A DNA stretch of 59,140 bases from assembly GCA_024680815.1 (NCBI GenBank), contig JAILBQ010000050.1, positions 1 through 59,140 on the forward strand. Direction: 5' to 3'. Source of the DNA: Lachnospiraceae bacterium (GTDB lineage Bacteria > Bacillota > Clostridia > Lachnospirales > Lachnospiraceae). The translations under genes were made by a program, and so were the position numbers. The notes under the pieces are model-generated. The model did not search any database, was not told the DNA's origin, and saw only the letters and a list, made by a program, of their open reading frames with translations. Every line of letters begins with the position of its first letter. The first letter of the stretch is position 1. Below, piece by piece: positions 51,140-59,140 of the stretch.

Positions 51140-53743
51140 ATGTGCAGCGGTACAGGACAAAGCCAGATTAAAACGGATTCCAAAACGGCACCGCCCATTT
51201 CAACGACCATAGAGCAATCCCGGCAGTTAACGCAGGATACCGCATTGACGGGAACACAGCAGGTGACGCAGACGAACATCAATCAGCCGCCCGCTCCCGT
51301 TCTCCGGCAGCCGCAGTCTCTCCCTGCCGGACAGATCATTCCGCCGGTTCAACAGCAGCTTACAGGTCAGAACGTGCAGCCCCTTCAGCAGCGAATGGAG
51401 CAGACTACAGACCATGCCGCACCGCCGCTTCAGCTGGAAGAACCTCCGAAAGAGGAGCAGAGGGACAAAGAGCAGCAGGACGACGAACAGCAGGAAAACG
51501 AACAGCAGGAAGACAAACAGCAGAACGAGCAGCAGCAGGAGGGTCAGCGGCAGTATGCCTCGGTTACCTGGGAAAGAGAGCTAAGGCAGATGGGCACGGT
51601 CGAGGCCATGAAGCATGCGACCGGCAACCAGATCAATCTGAAGAAGGCACAGGAAAAGGCTTCCGAAACCTCGCAAAACATCATCAAGGAATTCAACATC
51701 GGGAAAAGCGTCACCAGCAAGTCCAAATGGCGCAGGGAAAAGGCATTTGAGAAAAAGAAAAAGCTATATGACGGAGAGGAAGCTTCTGCCTGGCGCGAAG
51801 CTCGTAATGACCAGGCCTGGCGGAATCCGGACTTTCAGCCCCAGCCGGTAGAGCTTGGATCCATGCGCAATGTCATTGTACAGATAATGAACTTTTCCTC
51901 TCCGCTGATCACCTTTAAGGATGACGAAGCTTTTGTGGAAAGCTATAAGAAGCATTACATAATGCTGGAAGATAGCGGCGATCTGGAAACTGCTCTGAAG
52001 GGAAAAACCCAGGCTGATCTCGATGCCGTTGTCCCCGGATTTAACATTGAAAAAGTCCGGGAAAAAGCGGAACGTTATACCGGTATCCGGGATTATTACC
52101 GGGCAAAAATGGATATCATTTCCAGCCCTTTTTATATGGTACTCAGAAAAGGCGACACCATCCGTATGACCACGATCGAGCTGACAGAGGCCATTGATAA
52201 ATGCGGCGAGGATCGGAAAGAGCTGAAACAATACCTTGAAGCTGCTCTCAGACTGAAGGTTCTGGAGGAAGACGGAATACTGAACGACCGGAATAAAAAG
52301 CGCGGGTTTTACGCCTGTGAGCAGTGCGTCAGATGGAGGGCACAGCGGGATAACCAGGACTGGAGAAAATCAGAGGACGCGCCGGCCGTTCAGCCCCGGG
52401 CGTTATTCGCAAATTTTGCCGACAGCAAGGATCTGATCGAAAAAATGCTGAATTGCCCCACGGACTTTATGAAATATACGGACGATATCGCGCTCATGGA
52501 TCATTTTGAGGAGAATTATGCTGTTCTGGACGAGTTTTGCAGCCTGAAGGATGTGCTGGCGGGCAAAACCCAGGAGGAACTGGACAAAGTCACTAAAGGG
52601 CAGAAGCTGGAAGCGGTCCAGAAAACGGTTCTCAAATATATTCAGATCCGGGATTTTTACCGTGCAAAGATGGACATTATGTCCAGCCCGTATTTCATGG
52701 TGATGAGCAAAAGGGATACCGCCGATCTTACCATCGAACAGCTGGAAGAACAGATAAAAAACTGTGACCTCCCTGAAAAAAAGCTTTATCTTGAAGCATC
52801 ATTGAAGCTGCGGCTCCTGGCTGACCAGGATATTTATCACAACACAAAAGGAAAGGGGGCCCTCAGAGTCGAAACCTCCGGCGGAATGAGCAAGACCCAC
52901 GGAGCTTATTTTGCGGTAGGCACCTTGGACAAGGGCTTGGATAAAAGCCTGGATTTTATGAAAGAGGGCACAACAGGTAAGTGGAAGAATAATCTGTCAA
53001 CAATGACCCTTTCCACTGAGGAGGAAGGGAAGATTGTCGGTGTTGAAAAGCGAAAAGCCAAGCAAACGACCGATTCCATCAAGTTCATGGATGTCGGGGT
53101 AGGCGCTCATGCACGGGGCAGAGTTGTCGAGACCGGAGCTTATCTCTCTACCCTCAACAAGAACGGTAACGCTTCAGTACGGATGGATGTTGGAGAAGTC
53201 CAGGCGTCCGGAAAGATCGGCGCGACACTGGGATTTAATTGGGAAAACGGACTTACCGCCGAGGTAGGGGCATCCGCCACCGCTTCCGCTACCGGCGCGA
53301 GAGTTTCAGGAACGGCCTCTTATGCGACTGATACAAAGGTCGGTAAATTCGGTGCCGGGATAGATGGAAATGCGGAATTCCTGACCGCCAAGGCAACCGG
53401 AACATTGAAAGCCGGCAGATTTGACATGATGATAGGCGGAAAGAAGGAAACCGTTTCGGGAATTGCCGCCGAAGTCGGCGCGGAAGCATCAGTTTTCAGC
53501 GGAACCGCCACGGGCCACATTACCCTGTTCGGCGTGAAGATCAATGTTAAGGCAACGGGAAATCTTATTGGAGCCGGCGTCACGGCAGGAGGCTATCTCA
53601 CAACCGGGAAGGCAGGCTTAACCCTTGGCGCCACTTTGGGAATGGGCGGCAATCTCAGTCTGGATTTCGACGCTACCTACTGGACCGACAGAATCGGGAA
53701 ATATTTCCTTGGAAAGTTAAAGAAAAAAATGGGTGTAGAATAA
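51140..53743 (+). CDS. Large multidomain protein with internal duplication and Gly-rich C-terminal domain
   Basis: I do not recognise this 867-residue protein. Residues 1-140 are Gln/Pro-rich and then Glu/Gln repeats, surely disordered. Residues 218-396 and 399-567 are an internal duplication: each begins with WR-x2-R-N/D-x2-WR and contains R-D-Y/F-YRAKMDI-SSP. From about 570 to the end is a beta-type region of alternating Gly/Ala/Thr/Ser (VGASATASATGARVSG, GITAGGYL-like) that could form repeated hairpins. There is no signal peptide or clear membrane helix. The next gene encodes DUF4176, a family found near type VII secretion toxins, so a secreted polymorphic toxin or surface effector is possible. 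Confidence 0.75.
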   Translation: MCSGTGQSQIKTDSKTAPPISTTIEQSRQLTQDTALTGTQQVTQTNINQPPAPVLRQPQSLPAGQIIPPVQQQLTGQNVQPLQQRMEQTTDHAAPPLQLEEPPKEEQRDKEQQDDEQQENEQQEDKQQNEQQQEGQRQYASVTWERELRQMGTVEAMKHATGNQINLKKAQEKASETSQNIIKEFNIGKSVTSKSKWRREKAFEKKKKLYDGEEASAWREARNDQAWRNPDFQPQPVELGSMRNVIVQIMNFSSPLITFKDDEAFVESYKKHYIMLEDSGDLETALKGKTQADLDAVVPGFNIEKVREKAERYTGIRDYYRAKMDIISSPFYMVLRKGDTIRMTTIELTEAIDKCGEDRKELKQYLEAALRLKVLEEDGILNDRNKKRGFYACEQCVRWRAQRDNQDWRKSEDAPAVQPRALFANFADSKDLIEKMLNCPTDFMKYTDDIALMDHFEENYAVLDEFCSLKDVLAGKTQEELDKVTKGQKLEAVQKTVLKYIQIRDFYRAKMDIMSSPYFMVMSKRDTADLTIEQLEEQIKNCDLPEKKLYLEASLKLRLLADQDIYHNTKGKGALRVETSGGMSKTHGAYFAVGTLDKGLDKSLDFMKEGTTGKWKNNLSTMTLSTEEEGKIVGVEKRKAKQTTDSIKFMDVGVGAHARGRVVETGAYLSTLNKNGNASVRMDVGEVQASGKIGATLGFNWENGLTAEVGASATASATGARVSGTASYATDTKVGKFGAGIDGNAEFLTAKATGTLKAGRFDMMIGGKKETVSGIAAEVGAEASVFSGTATGHITLFGVKINVKATGNLIGAGVTAGGYLTTGKAGLTLGATLGMGGNLSLDFDATYWTDRIGKYFLGKLKKKMGVE

Positions 53744-53767
53744 ATCAAAGAAAGGCGGAAAAAACAA

Positions 53768-54070
53768 ATGTACAAAAATCTGTTACCTATCGGCTCTGTA
53801 GTTTTGTTAAACGGCGCAAAAACGAAGCTGATGATCACTGGAAGAATTATTTCCGATGAAAAAATGGAGACAATCTATGATTACGTGGGCTGCCCTTATC
53901 CCTTCGGAATGATGGGGGATGAGAATCAGTTCTTTTTCAACAGGGATGCCATTGAACGCGTTTATTTCATTGGTTTTCAGAACGAAGAGGAGTTACAGTT
54001 CCAGTCTGAAGTATTAGCCGAAATCGGAGAACTGGAGATCCGGGACGGCCAGATTGTGCCGAAGGAATAA
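53768..54070 (+). CDS. DUF4176 protein
   Basis: A 100-residue protein with the DUF4176 pattern: LLPIGSVVLLNGAKTKLMITGRI, YDYVGCPYPFGMMGDENQFFFNRDAIERVYFIGFQNEEE. Genes of this family are regularly found in type VII secretion loci of Firmicutes, where their role is not known. The ribosome site AAAGGCGG is nine bases from the ATG. It starts 24 bases after the large repeat protein and ends four bases before the next start, so the three genes form a unit. Confidence 0.85.
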   Translation: MYKNLLPIGSVVLLNGAKTKLMITGRIISDEKMETIYDYVGCPYPFGMMGDENQFFFNRDAIERVYFIGFQNEEELQFQSEVLAEIGELEIRDGQIVPKE

Positions 54071-54074
54071 GACT

Positions 54075-54908
54075 ATGAAAATTGTCCGGATTGAACGCCA
54101 TAACCGCGAGATCTTTAAATATATGCTGTTTGAACCGGAGCAGGCCCTTACCCTGTCGCCTGAACGATTCGGCGTTCTGGACGGGGATACACCCTGCGGT
54201 TCTGTTATATACAGCGTGACCGAGGACCGGATACGGCTGCATTCTTTCTTTGTGCAGTGGGAATACCGCAGAAAAGGAGTGGGAAGCGCCATGATGTCGC
54301 ATCTCATCCGGCTGGGCAAAGAAAAGGGTGCCATGTTTATCACAGCCAATTTCTTCCATATCCAGGAGGCCATGGTACAGTTCCTTTTGTCCTTCGGCTT
54401 CATTATCACTGACGAACCGGGCATCTATTTTTTCAGCCTGGAGGACGCGCTGCAAAGCCAGACCGTGTGGAAATATCTGTTTGAGCGAACCTATCCGGAT
54501 ATCTGCAGGTCCTTCTTTGAGTTGTCAGAGAAAGAGCGGAAAGCTGTGACGGAATATCTGGCCAAAGGCGGCTATCCTGTATTACGTACAAAAGAACCGG
54601 GCTTTCAGTATTATCTGAGCTTCTGTGTTTTCGGTAAAAAGGGAGAGGTGAAGTCGGTGCTGTTAACCTTCGGGTTTGATAGCAGCATCATCATTGACTA
54701 CATGATGGGAAGCGGGAGGGATAACACGTCCATGCTGCTTTTGTTCCGCCGGCTCTTAGAAGCCCTGTCCAGTATTCCGGACTGCCGGAAATTCCGGATT
54801 ATTTTCCAGGCAGAAAATGAAGGTGCGGTATCTCTTGCGGAAAAGCTTCTGGAAGAATCTCTCTTCGAAGCGGATTTTGTATGTCACGCTGTCAGGGAAC
54901 TGTTCTGA
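54075..54908 (+). CDS. GNAT-family acetyltransferase with unassigned C-terminal half
   Basis: A 277-residue protein. Residues 1-125 form a GNAT domain with the acetyl-CoA loop VQWEYRRKGVGSAMMSHLIRLG and the later NFFHIQEAMVQFLLSFGF. The C-terminal half (about 130-277) looks like a second, degenerate GNAT-like fold without the acetyl-CoA motif. The ATG at 54075 is preceded by GAAGGA. Its place after DUF4176 suggests it could modify or neutralise the large protein, as inference only. It converges on the methyltransferase gene. Confidence 0.78.
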   Translation: MKIVRIERHNREIFKYMLFEPEQALTLSPERFGVLDGDTPCGSVIYSVTEDRIRLHSFFVQWEYRRKGVGSAMMSHLIRLGKEKGAMFITANFFHIQEAMVQFLLSFGFIITDEPGIYFFSLEDALQSQTVWKYLFERTYPDICRSFFELSEKERKAVTEYLAKGGYPVLRTKEPGFQYYLSFCVFGKKGEVKSVLLTFGFDSSIIIDYMMGSGRDNTSMLLLFRRLLEALSSIPDCRKFRIIFQAENEGAVSLAEKLLEESLFEADFVCHAVRELF

Positions 54909-54924
54909 CACCCTTTGACGTATT

Positions 54925-55704
54925 TTACCACTTAAATATGGCAAGTCTGTTGTTGATATTCCTGCCTATGATTGCAAACAGCTTTCCACGTACCGAGTAT
55001 TTCTTCATTTCCTCGTTATAACTTCTTTCGGAAACAAAACCAAGGCGCGATTCCAGTTCAAGATACTCCTTTCCTGATTTCGTTCCCCATCCGAAAGTAG
55101 CATTCGTATTCTTTACGGCATCGTGATGGCTTCCGTGCTTTTCAAGAAAAGGAGAGTGCAGCTCCGCGAGCAGATACCCGTGAGGAAAACTGTCACAGAG
55201 CATATTCAGGCAGGTTTTCACCTGCTCCTTTGAAAAATATTCAAGCACACCCTCCATGATTACGATAGTCATATCACTTTGGGGGAGATTCTTAGTCCAT
55301 TCTCCATCTAGTGCACTGCCGTCAAGCATGGTGCATCTATCCCTGTCTTCATAGACCTTACGTCTGACAGCGATCTGATCCGGCAGATCTACATCAAACC
55401 ATGTGATCTTTCCGTTATCGACCTGCGAAAACTTATCATCAAAACCGCATCCGAGATTGATGCACAGAGCATCCGGATACATGGTTATAAGTTTTTTTAA
55501 TTCTTCACGGAACATGATGGTTCTCGCAACAACACCTTCATGGGACAGAAACGGATCAAACCTGCTTACATCCACCCCCAGGGTATCAATAATCTCTTTC
55601 GCCTTGAAATCCTTGATCCTGGCATTTGGTCTTGCAGTCTCGCTCGCCTTGATTGCAAGCGGAATAAGTGCTGTTTCCTGAACATCTCCGAATTTTAAAT
55701 CCAT
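54925..55704 (-). CDS. TcmP-like SAM-dependent methyltransferase
   Basis: A 259-residue class I methyltransferase of the leucine carboxyl methyltransferase/TcmP group (COG3315). It has the N-terminal ALIPLAIKASETARPN segment, the SAM loop CINLGCGFDDKFSQV, the acidic ITWFDVDLPD, TMLDGSALD and the IVIMEGVLEYFS stretch. Members methylate carboxyl or hydroxyl groups of small natural products. Two metal-repressor-type palindromes lie upstream, so it belongs to the apparent iron regulon of the window. The substrate is unknown. The ribosome site is AAGGGAGA. Confidence 0.83.
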   Translation of the reverse strand: MDLKFGDVQETALIPLAIKASETARPNARIKDFKAKEIIDTLGVDVSRFDPFLSHEGVVARTIMFREELKKLITMYPDALCINLGCGFDDKFSQVDNGKITWFDVDLPDQIAVRRKVYEDRDRCTMLDGSALDGEWTKNLPQSDMTIVIMEGVLEYFSKEQVKTCLNMLCDSFPHGYLLAELHSPFLEKHGSHHDAVKNTNATFGWGTKSGKEYLELESRLGFVSERSYNEEMKKYSVRGKLFAIIGRNINNRLAIFKW

Positions 55705-55737
55705 CTCTTTTCTCCCTTACGTTACTGTGGATCAGTT

Positions 55738-55755
55738 GGTTAGCTGTGGCTAACC
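55738..55755. promoter_or_regulatory. DtxR-type operator in the methyltransferase leader
   Basis: GGTTAGC-TGTG-GCTAACC has perfect 7-bp arms and lies 34 bases before the methyltransferase ATG. Between it and the second site is a GC-rich hairpin GCTCCGC (55771-55777) / GCGGAGC (55784-55790) without a T run. Confidence 0.75.
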
Positions 55756-55821
55756 CTATGCTGATTATATGCTCCGCTTTTCCGCGGAGCTGATCTTCTC
55801 TTCTATAACACCGTTGCTTTG

Positions 55822-55876
55822 GTTAGCATTCGCTAACATTTTTTTACATGATAACACTTGTTCAAGATAAAATCAA
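55822..55876 (-). promoter_or_regulatory. Methyltransferase promoter with DtxR-type operator
   Basis: Minus-strand TTGATT (55871-55876), 17 bases and TATCAT (55848-55853) are followed at the expected transcript start by GTTAGC-ATTC-GCTAAC (55822-55837). A repressor there would block initiation. Confidence 0.7.
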
Positions 55877-55944
55877 TACATCTTCAGGCTTTTTTAGATG
55901 ATCCGGAGTGTTGAAGAAACCGGGATCAGCGGAATCTGACCCGT

Positions 55945-57294
55945 TTATTCCCGGAAGGATCTTCTGATCGATATAAAGATCCCTGTTGAGATCGCGGCAT
56001 TGAGCACATCTGCCACAAGCTGTGCCCGGATAAGCCCGTTCAATCCAAACAACAGGTTAAAGATAAGCAGTATCGGGATTATGAGAACAAGGTGGCGGAT
56101 AATCGCCAGAAGAAATGATATTTTTCCCTTTCCTACCGCATTCATCCAGTTGACGACAAAATAACCCGCAAGCATGAAAGGCAGGGCAAAACATCTGCCG
56201 CGGAGGAACCGTGCTCCCAGGGCAATAGTCTCTTCATTGTCAATAAAAACACCGACTATCTGACCCGAAAAGATAAAGAAAAGGGCGGTACAGAAACAGG
56301 CAAATCCGACTATGACGATTGCCGCAAGCTTCGCCACCTGATCCATCCTCTTTTTGTTGCCCGCGCCGTAACTGAAAGCTACAAGCGGTACCATCCCAAG
56401 ACAGATCCCGAGACCGATATTTATCGGAATACGCTCTATCTTCAGAACTATCCCCATTGCGGCAAGCGCCACATCGCCGTAAGCAGCCGTCAGCCTGTTG
56501 ATGACTATCGTTACGAGGTCAAAAAAGAAGATCGCGACAGCGGCCGGAATGCCTACGGAAAACAACGTTTTAAGATTATCCCTGCCTATGTGCTCCAGTC
56601 TCTTCGGAAACTCCAATATGCTCTCGGCGCTGACTTTTCTGTATACTACAATAAAGTAGATAAGTGAAATGACATTCGACAGCATCATCGCAATACCTGC
56701 TGCGAGAACCTCATAACCCTTCGGAAAGATCACGAACATGAACAGCGGGTCGAGCACTATGTTCATGATGCTCCCGAGGCCCACGCCTGTCCCGGCCTGC
56801 TTTGCATAACCGGCATTTCGGAGTATCTGCGGAATGCACATTGAAAGCACCGTGGGAAGTGCGCCCGCCACCGATGTGGCCATCAGATACTGTTTTCCGT
56901 ATTCCAGAGTGTTGTCACTGGCTCCCAGCGCTTTGAGGAGCGGGGTCATAAATATCAGTACAAGTATTGAAAAAACTATCGAGGATATCGCCGCAGCCGT
57001 GATGCTGTATGAAGAGACTTTTCCTGCTTCTTCGGTACGCTTCTGTCCTGCAAGACGGATCATCAGGCTCCCTCCGCCGACTCCGAATACGTTTGCCAGG
57101 GCCACAGCCGCCAGATATACCGACAGAGCCAGGGATGAGGCCGCTATCATATAGGGATCGTTGGTACGCCCGATAAACCACGTGTCCGCAAGATTATAAA
57201 CAAGAATGATAACCTGGCTTGCTATCGTGGGGATCGCCATAGTGGCAAGCGCTCTTCCCGGTTTCATGGTCTCAAAGAGTCTGTTATTATCCAT
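55945..57294 (-). CDS. MATE-family efflux transporter
   Basis: A 449-residue protein with 12 hydrophobic helices in two related halves. Typical MATE features are ALATMAIPTIASQVIILVYNLADTWFIG at the start and GVGLGSIMNIVLDPLFMFVIFP near residue 180. It exports cationic or organic compounds in exchange for Na+ or H+. The ribosome site AAAAGGAAT precedes the ATG. It may be read into the methyltransferase gene downstream, although that gene has its own promoter. Confidence 0.9.
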   Translation of the reverse strand: MDNNRLFETMKPGRALATMAIPTIASQVIILVYNLADTWFIGRTNDPYMIAASSLALSVYLAAVALANVFGVGGGSLMIRLAGQKRTEEAGKVSSYSITAAAISSIVFSILVLIFMTPLLKALGASDNTLEYGKQYLMATSVAGALPTVLSMCIPQILRNAGYAKQAGTGVGLGSIMNIVLDPLFMFVIFPKGYEVLAAGIAMMLSNVISLIYFIVVYRKVSAESILEFPKRLEHIGRDNLKTLFSVGIPAAVAIFFFDLVTIVINRLTAAYGDVALAAMGIVLKIERIPINIGLGICLGMVPLVAFSYGAGNKKRMDQVAKLAAIVIVGFACFCTALFFIFSGQIVGVFIDNEETIALGARFLRGRCFALPFMLAGYFVVNWMNAVGKGKISFLLAIIRHLVLIIPILLIFNLLFGLNGLIRAQLVADVLNAAISTGIFISIRRSFRE

Positions 57295-57302
57295 TATTCC
57301 TT

Positions 57303-57655
57303 TTATTTTGTCTCCATACTTTCAATGATCTTTTCCCCGATATAACCTGCGGCAGAAGGATCGTTTACAACATGGGTTCCGTCATCCAGATCATATACCT
57401 CTGTATAGAGGCTGTCTTTTATCCCTGTGGTGACAAGGAGGTTATCTCTTCATCACCGAAAAAGATCCTGCCGCTGCTGGCTCCGTCCAGTCCTCCAAGG
57501 AGATTAAGAAGCGTACTCTTACCGGCTCCGCTTGGTCCGAGTATTACCACCAGTTCTCCTTCGTTTATTTCCAGGTTCACATTGTGCAGTGCCTCATAAA
57601 CCACCTGACCCGTTCTGTATATTTTCCCTACTTCTTCAAACCGGATTAAGGGCAT
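57303..57655 (-). pseudogene. Remnant of an ABC ATP-binding gene joined to another gene tail
   Basis: The minus-strand frame from 57655 encodes the first 74 or so residues of a MacB/LolD-type ATPase, with Walker A GPSGAGKST, and stops at 57419 after ...EEITSLSPQG. The signature and Walker B regions are missing. Directly after, in another frame, a coherent C-terminal tail (TTGIKDSLYTEVYDLDDG, then THVVNDPSAAGYIGEKII) runs to a TAA at 57303-57305. A deletion seems to have fused two broken genes. The tail resembles the end of an extracytoplasmic protein but I cannot name it. Confidence 0.7.
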
Positions 57656-57838
57656 TTTCCTAACCTCTTCATTTTCTTTTTAATCCAGTGGAGGCGGTTC
57701 TCTTTGACTTACCCACTTTCTATACCTCCTGAACGATAGTACGTATTCCGTCCCAGTCCATTTCGGAGAGCCTTTTCTGAATTCTCTGTTACCGCACCAT
57801 TATACAAAATAACAGGTCTGCTGTTTAACAGTAGATCG
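57656..57838 (-). promoter_or_regulatory. Promoter and decayed leader of the ABC remnant
   Basis: Minus-strand TTAAAC (57823-57828), 18 bases and TATAAT (57799-57804) form a promoter; a short dyad CTGTTTAACAG (57821-57831) covers the -35. The 140 bases between it and the ATPase start contain short frames with protein-like tails (for example MDWDGIRTIVQEV) and an AGGAGG, which look like leftovers of a lost upstream gene. Confidence 0.45.
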
Positions 57839-59140
57839 TCATATCCCGTCTACGATATTGTTTATCCACAATCCCTTCTTTACCATGATAAAGCCGATAA
57901 GGCACTTGCTCCATTCGGCCACATTCAATGCCACGAAGATCCATATAACATAAAGATCCGTATATCTGGAAAGAACATAGGCTAACGGAACACTGACCAC
58001 CCAGACGAAAAGCGAATCAAACAGGAAGGTAATTATCGTTTTTCCGCCGGAACGAAGAGTAAAATAGGCCGTATGCAGAAACCCGATCTGCGGCATGAAA
58101 AAGGCAAACGCCATCAGGAAATGGGCAGCTATACGCCGTGCTTCAGGCGTGGTGTTGTAAAGTCTCGGAAAAAGCGGCGCGGTAAAGAACATCAATAACC
58201 CGACCGCGGCGGAGGAAACAATGGTAAACGCTATAATCTTGTTATCATTATCTCTTGCCTCCTCATATTTCCCGGCTCCCAGAAGACTCCCCACTATTAT
58301 CGCCACCGCGTCACCCATCGCGATCAGCATGATATTAAACACATTATTTATAGTGCTTGCGATATTATACCCCGCAACGACATTAAGACCGCGAAGCGAA
58401 TAGCACTGTGAGAGAATGGCCATACCCGCTGACCAGAGGGTCTCGTTTATCAGCAGGGGAAAGCCCGTGAAAAAAAACTTTCGTACAAAACGGAAGGGCA
58501 CAAGGACGGTACTGTAGATTCCGGAAAAATACGGATGCGATCCGGTATGGGTATGGGAAAAAATCACTACGATCCCCATTTCCACATAACGGGAAAGCAC
58601 GGTAGCCAGGGCAGCTCCGTTGACCCCCAGCGCCGGAAAGCCGAAATGCCCGAAAATCAGGAGATAATTAAACACAAGATTGACAAACACCGCCACGACC
58701 CCGGCCCGCATCGGTATCACGGTCTCGCCGCATTCCCTCAGGGTTCCGGAATAGATCTGAACCATCATAAAAGGAGGCAGGCCGAACATCATGATCTTAA
58801 GATACTCGAGGCCGTAGCGCAGAGCGGCGGCCGGATCTCCGCCGTCGGAAAGTCCCTTTAAATAGAGCCCTATGAGGTCGCTTCCGTAAAACAGCATTAT
58901 AAGGATGGCTGCAAGGGTAAGGATTACAGCCATCCAGAGCTTATAGCGAAAGGTTCGCCGGATCCCCTCATCATCCTTCTGCCCATAATATTGGGCAGTG
59001 AAGATCCCCGCGCCGGCCAGTCCGCCGAATATACAAAGTATATAGACAAAGAGCAGCTGATTCACGATGGCCACACCGCTCATCTGCTCGGTACCGATCT
59101 GCCCCACCATGATATTATCAAGAAGGCTCACAAAATTCGT
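57839..59140 (-). CDS. MATE-family efflux transporter, N-terminus outside the window
   Basis: A second MATE protein, at least 433 residues here, that runs off the right end of the window. The first residues visible (TNFVSLLDNIMVGQIGTEQMSGVAIVNQ-like, split over the edge) belong to helix 1, so the true start is beyond 59140. Helices continue to about residue 420, and the segment LMLFTAPLFPRLYN-like and the C-terminal EWSKCLIGFIMVKKGLWINN end are intact. It is only distantly related to the MATE protein at 55945-57294. Confidence 0.88.
   Translation of the reverse strand, partial: TNFVSLLDNIMVGQIGTEQMSGVAIVNQLLFVYILCIFGGLAGAGIFTAQYYGQKDDEGIRRTFRYKLWMAVILTLAAILIMLFYGSDLIGLYLKGLSDGGDPAAALRYGLEYLKIMMFGLPPFMMVQIYSGTLRECGETVIPMRAGVVAVFVNLVFNYLLIFGHFGFPALGVNGAALATVLSRYVEMGIVVIFSHTHTGSHPYFSGIYSTVLVPFRFVRKFFFTGFPLLINETLWSAGMAILSQCYSLRGLNVVAGYNIASTINNVFNIMLIAMGDAVAIIVGSLLGAGKYEEARDNDNKIIAFTIVSSAAVGLLMFFTAPLFPRLYNTTPEARRIAAHFLMAFAFFMPQIGFLHTAYFTLRSGGKTIITFLFDSLFVWVVSVPLAYVLSRYTDLYVIWIFVALNVAEWSKCLIGFIMVKKGLWINNIVDGI

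Noticed and set aside
51450-51540. Short DNA repeats coding EQQ-D/E units, considered as a tandem repeat locus
   Set aside because: They are the acidic Gln-rich linker of the 867-residue protein and vary in codons; no separate element is needed.

Overview
The window looks like a chromosomal segment of an anaerobic Clostridia, most probably Lachnospiraceae-like. Pointers are DUF4250 and DUF6110 small proteins, FeoA/FeoB with a FeoB-associated Cys-rich peptide, an SDF symporter with a GHKL-like N-terminal domain, an [FeFe]-hydrogenase-type sensor, a membrane pyrophosphatase, a DUF4176 protein and strong AGGAGG ribosome sites. Genes are dense and most lie on the minus strand. I saw no rRNA, tRNA, CRISPR array, insertion sequence or phage genes. 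Family names come from my own reading of motifs, without database searches.

Layout. 1-6.4 kb: end of an unknown gene, a zinc alcohol dehydrogenase with a Rex-like operator, tcdA, a DUF4250 protein, rarA, a dicarboxylate/amino-acid symporter and a ZIP metal transporter. 6.4-20.8 kb: metal homeostasis. A DtxR-family repressor is divergent from the ZIP gene; then come a two-gene ABC exporter-fold transporter, a P-type metal ATPase with DUF6110 partner, a second DtxR-family repressor, feoB, feoA, and an FtsX/adaptor/ATPase ABC efflux operon. 20.8-34.1 kb: AEC permease, free methionine-R-sulfoxide reductase, metI-metN-metQ, a pyridoxal kinase, a hydrogenase-like phosphorelay protein, an aldose-epimerase-like protein, a cytidylate-kinase-like protein, a polar amino acid ABC importer and an NhaC antiporter. 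34.3-38.2 kb: a large beta-propeller/HD-GYP receptor and pgeF. 38.2-46.7 kb: an AT-rich gap, two flagellar-like small proteins behind a sigma28-like promoter, and a five-gene Dlt-like operon with an added PLP decarboxylase. 46.8-51 kb: a membrane pyrophosphatase, then a prephenate dehydratase/DAHP synthase operon preceded by a complete Phe leader-peptide attenuator. 51.1-59.1 kb: an 867-residue repeat protein with DUF4176 and GNAT partners, a TcmP-like methyltransferase, two MATE transporters and a decayed ABC gene.

Common wiring. The palindrome GTTAGC-N4-GCTAAC, typical of DtxR-family metal repressor sites, recurs at the starts of four transcription units: the ABC pair (10550-10569), feoAB (15924-15970), the FtsX operon (20741-20786) and the methyltransferase (55738-55755 and 55822-55837). 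Two of these promoters are near-identical: TTGACA, a 17-base spacer holding one operator, TATAAT, then a second operator. The window therefore seems to contain much of one iron-type regulon.

Most notable: (1) the Phe leader-peptide attenuator at 49136-49321, a control type familiar from Proteobacteria but unusual in Firmicutes; (2) the Dlt-like operon at 40552-46540 with a BtrK/LysA-type decarboxylase and a ligase whose D-alanine-selectivity cysteine is replaced by serine; (3) the hydrogenase-like HisKA-receiver-HPt protein that has no ATPase domain.
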